Shown here: positions 54,426 to 64,000 of the stretch, piece after piece
How positions within the stretch are numbered: position 1 is the stretch's first letter
Layout of the letters: each line of letters starts with the position of its first letter
NCBI GenBank assembly: GCA_949318235.1
Contig: OX439131.1
Coordinates: forward strand, 39,981,014 to 40,045,013
Direction: 5' to 3'
Length of the DNA: 64,000 nt
Source of the DNA: Ecdyonurus torrentis
Taxonomy: Eukaryota > Arthropoda > Insecta > Ephemeroptera > Heptageniidae
The notes under the pieces: model-generated
The model's database searches: none
Told to the model about the DNA's origin: nothing
What the model saw: the letters and a program-made list of their open reading frames with translations, nothing else
Program-made: the position numbers and the translations under genes

Positions 54426-57236
54426 CTGATTCAAGATGAAAAATAACAAGACATCAGTACGTATAACAACATCATCTTTCAAAGCAAAGTAGATAAGAGT
54501 TTTTTACTTCGACAAACAACTAACTGAGAGTTCGCATAATATTGCACTAACATATTTTTATTATTTATTTTTGTTCAATATGTATGCTATTCATTAGCAA
54601 CCTAGTATTAATTTTGTTTACATAGATGAAAGCTTTTATATATATAGCCATTTCGCTCATTTATATTTTTATGTTTATAACTATAATTGACATTTTGACT
54701 TATTTTCATTTTAATTATTTCTATATTAATTGAATACAAATCATGCATAAGTAGAGCCAGTGAATTATTTTTAACTGCTTATACAAGTTTGATTAAAATT
54801 AATTTAAACCAAATAGATAAAACATGAAAAATTCAATTAAAACTTAATAATTCTTGTAGCTGTGTGTTACATAAACCAAACATTTTATACTCGAAATTTT
54901 GAAGGCATATTACATTAGCGTGAAAGTCATTGTTAATCTGGTTTTAGAAATACTTATCAGTATTTATTTATTTTTTTTTTATTAAGAACAAAAAATATAT
55001 TATTTTAAAGTTATTATTACAAGCTCTGCCCCTATATCTAGCATATATCTATTTGATCCATTTCCTTTTTTCTACGTCTATGAGTGTCATTCTAAAGAAA
55101 CATAATAATATATACTATATGAGTAGAGTAGTAAATATAATCAAAAATAAAACAAAATAGTGTATAGGCATTTTGCCTTTTTCTCATCACCCGTTGGGTT
55201 ACTTACTTGTTGTTTTTGTATTTTTTTTTTGTATGTACTATTCACAATCTTAAGCCCAATAAAGAACTATTATTATTATTAAAATAATTGCTACGCTAAC
55301 AATGAGAACGGCAAAAAATAAATAAAGACTAAATTTATTTCATATTCTAATTCTAAAAGAGGACGCATATGCGAACTTCAAAAACTCTGAGTTCATTAAG
55401 TATTTTCAATTAATTTCTAAACATAAAAAAATTACGTCACGGTTGCTAACTTATGCATGTAGGCATAATGCAAAAATAACAAACTTTACATCATTTAGTG
55501 ACATTCAAAACTTAATTACAAATACTTAATTTACTCAAAAATTAGAAATTTGAATATCTATCGATGTAGGACGATGTCCTTTTAGTATATATAATGAAAT
55601 TACTCACCTAAATTTCTTTTGTCCTTCCTTTTTTTTCTATTACAATATATTATTAATACTGAGGTAAATATTAACTTGTGAGCTCCTCCTGTACGATCAT
55701 TACTCAAGTAACACACTGTACTTTTCTTTCGTGTATATATATTATGCACTTTCAAGTATTTCTCAAGTAAAAAGTACGTAGAAACAAACCACACAGGTGG
55801 TAGTCACATTAACATTCATTATTACCTTACACGAATGTATGTAATGATTAAGTAAGCAGGCTATACCTATTAAACTGATGAAAACAAAACTATAATTCAA
55901 AACATATGAAATATGTTTGAATAATTTAAAGACTTATATGGTATTATAGTTTAATAGATTAGAATATTAATTTATCAAAAGTATATCACTTGATATATTT
56001 ACATATATGTGCGTTTAAAATATCTGGTTTAAATATTAACCCTATTAATTATACATGATTCTAATTGCTCTTGATAATTAAATTTAATAGGGATAATCTC
56101 ATAGTATATAAGTTAAGAAACTTTCTTACTATTATATATGTATATATATAAACTGATATAATAACTACCTTTCATAACTTCACTATATTACACACTCAAG
56201 ATTGATCATCTATGTGTAATATATATAATATTGACTATATACCGCAGTGATATAGTAATAAATGTATGTATATTAAATAGTAATTAGAATATGAACTTAA
56301 ATTAACCCTAATTTACTTATTATATTAAAATACACATACTGCAGTCTTCCCCTTTTGTTTTGATGTTCTTCAGGTACTGATAATAATTATTATGACTGTA
56401 ATATTGAATTAATTTTTCAAAATGTAAACTAAAAAAATATGTCCAAATTTTTAAAAATCATGAAATATAAAATGCAATTGCAAAAACTATTTAAAAAAAA
56501 TAATAAAACATTAGTGTTCTGTTTTGCTATGTATTTTTGTATTGAAAAATTACAATGAAGAGAAAACTCTAGAGTAGTTTTCTTAAAAAAAATTTACTCC
56601 TAAAACATTAAAAAAATAATAATAATAAATGCAACAACCTGCAGCTGTTGCGCAATTATATAATTATTAATAATTTTATTAAAAGTATAAAATGAAATTC
56701 ATTTATAATATTATAATTATATTCTTTATTGCACTCTAACTATACATATATAAATGTAATTTACTGCAGCGTTTAATATTATAAGCATTATACAAAGAAT
56801 AAAAGTTTTTGTATAACATTTTATTTAATCAGAAAAGTTAACATAATATACTGTATAATATTTTACTGTTTTGTAGAAAAAGAAATGAAAATTTTCATTG
56901 TAACTTCCAAAAAAAAAAAAAAAAAAAAGACCATAATTATATTCACATTTCATCAATCATTTATAAAATTGTACAATTACGTGTTGACGAAATTAAAAAA
57001 AAAATCATTAAATTGAGAAAAAACTATTTAAAAGAAAATAATGTCTTATTTTATAACGAAAATTAAAGTGAAATCATTAATGATTGCATATTATACAAAA
57101 TTATATGCATACGAGTGTAAAAATGTTATTATATGTTAGCATTTTAGCGTCAAAAATATTATTTGTTATTTTTATTAAAGCACAAACTTGAAATTCGTGG
57201 TATAAAAAAAAAAATATAATATATCATATTTTATTA
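54426..57236. other. Region between otopetrin A and otopetrin B
   Basis: Very AT-rich. It should hold the promoter and any earlier exons of copy A, but I could not place a coding exon in the required phase. It contains the MITE at 55326-55602, ATT runs, and a CG-poor tail that is 3' of copy B. Confidence 0.5.
55326..55602. mobile_element. Foldback MITE, TTCATATTCTAAAAG family, copy 2
   Basis: AATTTATTTCATATTCTAATTCTAAAAGAGGACG at left is inverted at right (GTCCTTTTAGTATATATAATGAAATT). The middle TTACGTCACGG corresponds to TGACGTCACGG of the copy at 2674-2965, so the CRE octamer has mutated here. Confidence 0.65.
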
Positions 57237-58577
57237 TCATTCTGGTAAAAGTCTCATCTTATAAGTACTCTTCCATATTTCACATAAACAAACTGTAGAA
57301 TGAAAACGGTAGAAGATAGCAAGTGGCATACTAAAATGTGTGATAATGGTCCAAGCCCAAACTCCATAGAAACGTAATTCGACTGGATGAAAGTCAGCAC
57401 GACTACTTTCTAAACGGTTAATGGTCCACATGGCCATGTTAGTTACCAAAAGAAACGTGACCAATTGGCGTCCAGGTTTACGTCTCATCTGAGTAGCAGT
57501 AGCACATCTTCTCCACCAAGCATCTAACACAAATATAGTTTGACAAGTTGTTTGAATCAATGAAAATAAAGCAGTAGTTAAAATACCTGGTCTAGTTACA
57601 TCTATAGTAAAATAACCAGCAATAATTGAAAACATACTATAAATATATAATCCAGTTTGTGCAATAATTAATAATATATTATCTAATTCTAAATGTCTAT
57701 TTATTTCATATTTTAAATTACGCATTTGAAACATACACCATAATGCTGCTACAGTAGTAGTTGAGTATAATGATAATTCACAAATATTAAATTCATAAAC
57801 TGCAATTAATGCAAATTCTTCTTCTCTTAACAATACAAAAAACATAATAAGAGATATGATTGTTAATACAAGTACTAAAATACCAGAAAAAAGACCACGA
57901 TGTGCGTTTGCGCAATCGACTGAAAAATGTTGAGAAGCATGTTGAGAAACGATTTTACCTGCTGAACGAATAGAAGAAGTAGGACGATAACTACCACCAA
58001 TACCACTTGAACCTGGCTTTTCTACAGCAAGGGTACTTACATTTTTCCACATTGCATATAAAATAACTGCACATATTAAACTATATTCAATTGTACATGG
58101 AAATAAAAAAGGACTTGCATTTTGAACTAATGATCCCATTATATTTGTACGACGACATTCGAATAAATCATGAGGACCTTTTAAACCACGTGCGACTCGA
58201 TGTAATACTGTAATTGATTCGTTTATTTGTGATGAATACGTTTCATTATCATTTGGTATTGGAGTTGTGGTGGTTGTTGTGGTTGTACTTATTGATTTTG
58301 TTAAGTTGTTTAATATCATGAATGCAGCTCCAGCTTTTGATAAATTAATTCCTGAAAGAAAATAATCACAAATTATAATCAAATTATATATTGTACGGGA
58401 AGGCAAATTTTGAGTGCTTTAACTATCAGATCAAATACAAAAACGATCAAATAGTAATATTATTACATACAGCATGTTTATTGTGTAACCAAGTAACACC
58501 AACAAACACTTAACAATTTTGACACGTAACAAAATTGCTTTAATTTTTAAGCAAATAATCAGATCGGGCAACAAAAC

Positions 58578-58615
<38 letters not shown>

Positions 58616-60486
58616 TTCATTAAACTCACAAATGTTGTTAATTTATAGATATATTGTAAAAGTTCATAAAAAAATTATAAATGTACCAAAAAAAAAAAGA
58701 GTAAGTTAATTTTCTTTGCATATGTTTTTAAATTATGTAATTGTTTTGTGTACTATGTAATATAATTGTATGTTGGCTATAATTTCTAAAAAAAAATAAT
58801 TTTGTATTAAAGCAAGAACTTTGACTAGTGCATTTTGTATGTATTGTGTGTGTAGAATGAAAGAAATCAATCAAGGTCCATATATATAAGAGGATAGATG
58901 CTCCTGGAAAAGTTTTGACCAAGATCACGCAGCTTAAAGGAATTCACCATACACGTCATATCCCCACTTGAAACTTTGTTCACCTTATCAGTGACGTAAC
59001 TGGTGAACGGTATGGTATTGGCTTAGAACCAAGTACAATCTATTACAAAATGAAATCGAATGCGCGAGTTTTGTGCTGCGCTCAACCTCTTTATTATATG
59101 GATACCTTGGAAATCAATAAAGAAATTTGAATAACGTTTAAATAAAATTGATAAGTTAGATAAGTTTATTATTATTATTATTATTAATATTTTGTTCTTA
59201 CCATCAACTGAGTTTGGATCATAGAAAGTTAAGATCTCATGTTTGGTCTCTTGTATGAGTACGTTGAGCCAGACACATAAGTTGGTCGCGATCATGTGCA
59301 TCAGACCGAAGCGAAGTGGAAGACGTAGCTGCGGACGAGTCTCAAAATGCTACAAGACAAATAAAATGTGTGTTTTTTTCTCTCTTAGTATATAGATAAT
59401 ATATTGAAGAAACGACGCATACAAAATAAAGTTTTATACTAAAAAGAAAACTGACAGATGTTGAAGATTAAACATGTTTATTGATGTAATAAATTATCAA
59501 TAATTTTATTTTCATTACATATACTAATTTTGATAAGTACTTAATGGTCATAGTAGTTTAAAATAATATTTTAAAATTATTAATCCCTCTTGACTACTAT
59601 AGTATTAGGCCAGTACATAATGGAGAGATCAAATAAAAAAAAGTACAAATGTTTTAGTTTTAAAGTCCTCAAAATCCACACAGTAAATATAAATTGTAAT
59701 AAATAAGGTATTCATTTTTCATACTCACTCTGTTTTTCATAAATATAAATTGCATCTGCACAATAATAAATGCCATTCTTGTTGCGGGAGTAACGGCTAA
59801 TAATACATTGTGACATTTTGAATTCTTCTTTAATTCAAAATATTGTCCAAATTCTAATCCAGAATAAATCATACTTCCAATACCAAAAGCTGTAAACAAA
59901 CAAAAAACAAGTACTTGAAATAAATAACCTTGTTTTGTTGGTCTTGTTTTGGATAATAAACAATTATTTAAAACAAAATTACATCGCATTTCCACGATAA
60001 CTTCTCAATAAAAAATATATTATTTATAATACAAATATAGTAGTTACAGCCATTCTTAATTGTACTCTTAAATTTACATGTTTACCACATACGTTTGTCT
60101 GTATGTAAAAATATTGTTGTATTGTTTTCATTCAATTTTACTTACAAGAAATATTTAGGATATTATTATCTTTGAAGGTTTTTCAGATATGTGAAGTTCT
60201 GATACAATATAATACACATTCCATTCAGGATAAAATATTTATTATTATTAAATTTTAACTTTAATAAAGGCTTATATCAATATTGTACAATGTTTTATAA
60301 AATAAATTCATAAACTTAATTAAATTAATTTTACAAAGTAGGATATCAATTTAATATAATATGAGAAATCTATTTTATTTGTATATTTTGAGCATATTTC
60401 AAATAGCTTGAAAATTAATTATTGACGATTTAATTAAGAACAAGAATCAAGGAATGACTTGATTGAAGTTTTATTTAAATTGCATA

Positions 60487-60534
<48 letters not shown>

Positions 60535-62218
60535 GCAACAAACATACCCACAGCTCCCATCCTGAGATAAAAACTGCCGTATCTAGTTTGTCTTGTGAAA
60601 GGTCGGAAAGAACGATAAGAATCTTCCGGATCATCGTCATCAGCGTGTGTATCGGTGTTTCGACCTCTGGCTCGTCCTCTTCCTCGATGTATTGTGTTAT
60701 TTCTTCGTGGTAGCATGAAAATGTACATAGTGAACAAGAAGAACATGCTCACGAAGTACAGGTACAAGTAGAAACCCTAAAAAAAAAAAATAGAAAATAC
60801 GTAATTACGTGTGGCTGAAATTTTTAACATTTAAATATTCGTACCATATTTTCAATGTTATTCTTAGAAGAAAAATAAGAGTTGAATTTAAGTGGGTTAA
60901 AAACTTTATTTTGGCCGAGTGTGTACTCATCTTAAGTACATAATTACCCTCACGGACAAAAATAAATACGTAATAATTATGCTAGCTCATTTCCAGCACA
61001 ATTTGTGCAAATTAGCATAATTTGAGCTACTATACATAATCATTAATTATGTTATAATAGCATAAATGTTATGTTGTACAGCATAAATATTTATGTTGTT
61101 CTTATTTAGTATCATTTATGCTATAATAATATAAATGCAGCATAAATTATGTAATTTATTCATTCCGTGCACATTGCTTCATAAATTGACGCAAAAATAT
61201 AGATTACAATTAAAGTGCAGTGAATTGATTATTATTTAATTATTATTTATCTGAATCAAACTCAATATTTATTCAAATCAATCAGTATTTACTATTAATG
61301 AAAAAATTATCATGCTTTTCATCTTTATATCTTTTCTTGTCTGTGATTTTTTTAACGAAATATTAACACTTGGACTCATTACCTCGTAGAATGAGGAAGG
61401 AACGTGCGTAGATATAACTTCCGCCATAGGGAAAGCAATGCCTAGGACCACCAGTAACTTCCCGTACAAAGCTGATAAAGTCGTACACAAAGCATCTCTG
61501 AAAATTTACACCTTCATGTATTACAGTATAATCATTAATAACAGTTAAAGAGTAAGAAAACTTACAAACCAATCTTCTTAGATTTGCTATCCCTACGATC
61601 AAATTTTGGCAATCGCTGAATGAATGGCAGAGAATGAGATCGTTTCTTGGTATTACTTGTGCCTGGGGTCGGGTTCAATGGTACACCCTCGTTACTGCGA
61701 GAATCAGAGCTAGGAATCCTGAAAATTATAAATGTAAACTATTACTTCGTAGATTTTTTTTAAACTATGATAAATTTTTGAAGTATTTTATAATATTTTA
61801 AGCATACAGTATGTTTAAAAAAAAAGCTGCTGAAGCGCTCACCTGAACCGTGCATGATGCCGCGAAGTGTTGACAGGTCGAAGTTCAAAGTTATTTAGGG
61901 CCACCTCAAGTGAGATGGACTCCTGAGGAGCGGAAGGTGTGCCTTGCCCTTCACACACTGCTATCTCCGTTCCATCCTCTCCAAGTCTGCACACATAATA
62001 TTAATAATATGATAAGTGACTATTGTAAGAGAAATGTAGTTTAAAAATGTGTACTCCTATACCGTGCTCTCAATGGCCTTACTAATAAGGTTTTTAAATG
62101 TTGAAATATGCTTCAGATTTTTTTTATTATTGTTGTCATTTTTTATAATTGTTCAGTTTTGCGCTTGATTTATTAAATTTACATACAAATGTATTGCAGT
62201 TCTTAAAATATATTATAT

Positions 62219-62299
<81 letters not shown>

Positions 62300-63031
62300 A
62301 AAGGCGTAAAATTGTAAATTCCATTACATCTTATAATATTTTCTTAATGAATAATACACTTTAAGTTATAATTATCAAAATAAAATTATGCAGTTTTAGC
62401 TATAAAAAAAACATGCGTTTTGGTGCATTTTTTATAGTACATAATATGTTACCTATAACATTAAATTATTTAAAACGGTGAAATAAAATTATTTTCATGC
62501 AGTGTTGTGTAGGTCAAAAAATTAACACTTCATTAACAGTCATACAAAACTTCTTGTAATATTCATTATTTCTTTTACCTATTACAATATTTACACTCGT
62601 ACTCATTCTGTATAGCGTAACACTTAATTTTATTTCTGCATGTACCAATAAAACTAGAGACATATTAAAATTTATTATTATATGGTCTATTCACATGGTA
62701 TGAAACAATAATTGTGCAATAAATATAACAGTTTCAATTTTTTTTTCTTTTTTTAAAGTTTAGTATTTAATCGAATGTATTGCATATTGAAATTATTGCA
62801 CTCGTGTTAAAATGGGTTTAGACAGAATTTTAATTTGTGTTTTAAGAACTTTTAAGCTATTTGTTATAATATGTTATTAAGATATTGCTTATTATTGTGC
62901 TATTATATAAATAAAAAAATGAGGAAAACTTATTTCTTTTTTATTATTACTTATTGTTATACTGTATTACTACGTTGACAAATTTTATGTTAAAATTTCT
63001 GTTTATTTTTTAAAACTTTTCTTCTCCTTTA

Positions 63032-63076
<45 letters not shown>

Positions 63077-63610
63077 TTCTCTCTCATTCCTCAAAGAAAA
63101 ATATTTGTTACAGGAAAAAAAAATTAAATTGCTTCAAATTTTATATTGATAGCGTCTCGTTTCGTATAGCTTCTTTTATATTCCCGATTTTTGTATATTA
63201 TTTATTTTATTCCTTTGTAAGCTTAATTTTATAAAGCAAAATTTTATTTATTCGCTTATACTTTTTATACTTATGATTTCTGCTTAAAATCTGTAACAAC
63301 TCTTCTCTAAATTTTCTTTTATAATCCATGTAACAATATACATATTTTTTTCTTTTTTATATTATTTTCAATATAAAGCTAATAAGTTAAAAATTGTTGT
63401 AAAATTTTTACTGAAAATATATTTTAAGAGCTTCTTTCATATTATTGGTAAATTGCAAACACACGAATATATTATAATATAATTTCACTAACAAGTTAAA
63501 TTTTACTTCTTTAAATATTTTGTACAGGTTTTTAGTAAAGAATTAAGTTATATCCAGATTTTTTTTAACTTCCATAAATATACTTACGTGTTTTGCTGCG
63601 AGATGATCAT
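57237..63610 (-). CDS. Otop: Otopetrin proton channel, copy B
   Basis: Coding exons in transcript order: 63610-63588, 61986-61843, 61718-61566, 61497-61383, 60776-60548, 59889-59729, 59349-59202, 58351-57237. GT-AG; total 2088 nt (695 aa). The first about 107 residues are cytosolic and hydrophilic (MIISQQNT, LGEDGTEIAVCEGQ, KKRSHSLPFIQRLPKFDRR). Then come otopetrin membrane segments: LLVVLGIAFPMAEVIS, GFYLYLYFVSMFFLFTMYIF, YGSFYLRMGAV then AFGIGSMIYSGLEFGQYFE, FGLMHMIATNLCVWLNVL, SPFLFPCTIEYSLICAVIL, GLFSGILVLVLTIISLIMFF, LSLYSTTTVAALWCMFQM, GRQLVTFLLVTNMAMWTINR. The last exon is 1115 nt and covers what copy A spreads over four exons. A Thr run (ITTTTT-like, about residue 350) and NIT-type glycosylation sites lie in the loop after the sixth membrane segment. 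ATG at 63610 opens a 23-nt exon; TAA lies in frame 39 bp upstream. Family role: proton channel in the plasma membrane. Confidence 0.95.
58582..58611. repeat. (GA)n microsatellite
   Basis: About 30 bp GA repeat in an intron of otopetrin B. Confidence 0.9.
62224..62293. repeat. (TA)n microsatellite
   Basis: About 70 bp AT dinucleotide in the first intron of otopetrin B. Confidence 0.95.
63033..63085. repeat. (TC)n microsatellite
   Basis: About 50 bp CT dinucleotide with two TTT interruptions, in the first intron of otopetrin B. Confidence 0.95.
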
Positions 63611-64000
63611 TGTCACCTGATATATCACCCTAGCACCGCATGAATGTTATAATTGATAAAACAATAAATGAAATTGCAGCAACGTCTTCTATAATGTTTC
63701 TCCCTCCAACTAACTGTTTTGCACCTGCATCCAGTAATTGTAAAGTTAACACGCGCCAAACAGGAAACACGTTACCTTTCTTGCACCACTTGCACGTGTA
63801 TGCATCGTAACTTCTTATAAATGACCGGCGAATTAATAAAATTATCACATGAATAATTAAATTATTTAAATCATGATTCCCATCAATTATGAAACATGTT
63901 AAATATAAATTATATTTTATAAGTATGTCTTTAGTATGCAGATGAAAAGTATAAGTAAAACTTAAAGGGTAGAAATGGTAATTAATCTTTAAAAAAAAAA
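63611..64000. promoter_or_regulatory. Upstream region of otopetrin B
   Basis: Should contain the 5' UTR and perhaps the promoter. On the minus strand TATATCAG just before the ATG could also be a splice acceptor, in which case the transcription start lies beyond the window. No other feature seen. Confidence 0.35.

Noticed and set aside
55600..55794. 64-aa minus-strand frame ending at a GTGAGT donor, considered as first exon of otopetrin A
   Set aside because: Its phase (one base left over) does not fit the two bases required by the exon at 54425, and it overlaps a MITE end.

Overview
The window is animal nuclear DNA: AT-rich, with spliced multi-exon genes, long AT, TC and GA microsatellites, homopolymer tracts and very many short inverted-repeat transposable elements. 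The conserved proteins point to a bilaterian invertebrate. The PDGF/VEGF-like factor with a CxCxC tail and the tandem otopetrins fit an arthropod best, but this is inference and I cannot name the class.

I rebuilt six protein genes by hand from splice sites, reading frame and phase. In order: (1) CACTIN, minus strand, 7872-15525, 11 coding exons, 704 aa. (2) An unrecognised 160-aa lysine-rich protein, plus strand, 15868-22132, 7 coding exons. It is head-to-head with CACTIN across 342 bp that hold a perfect E2F-type palindrome. (3) A GCN5/PCAF (KAT2) histone acetyltransferase, minus strand, 25361-34259, 15 coding exons, 784 aa. (4) A PDGF/VEGF-related factor (Pvf-like), plus strand, 35858-39773, 7 coding exons, 234 aa, divergent from KAT2. 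(5) and (6) Two otopetrin proton-channel genes in tandem on the minus strand: copy A (45597-54400, 10 coding exons, start uncertain, 577 aa) and copy B (57237-63610, 8 coding exons, 695 aa). Every joined CDS is a multiple of three with no internal stop. The genes do not form one pathway: they cover splicing/NF-kB modulation, chromatin acetylation, growth-factor signalling and proton conduction.

The introns and intergenic DNA are dominated by MITE-like foldback elements. I see TA-flanked elements with ends starting CAG (Tc1/mariner type), TTAA-flanked elements with ends like AGGSRTAG (piggyBac type), a TAGGGTGTAT-ended family, an hAT-like element with an 8-bp target duplication enclosing an ATCCGG-rich array, hairpins built from a repeated AAAATGTCTATCTCG unit, a family with CCAGCAAGGGCCTTACC ends that often carries other elements inside it, a tRNA-derived SINE and a 3' LINE fragment. 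The most unusual signal is that all nine perfect TGACGTCA (CRE) octamers I found lie inside these inverted-repeat elements, which belong to several apparently unrelated families. The second is the otopetrin pair: copy B lacks four introns that copy A has, and copy A uses a GC-AG intron.
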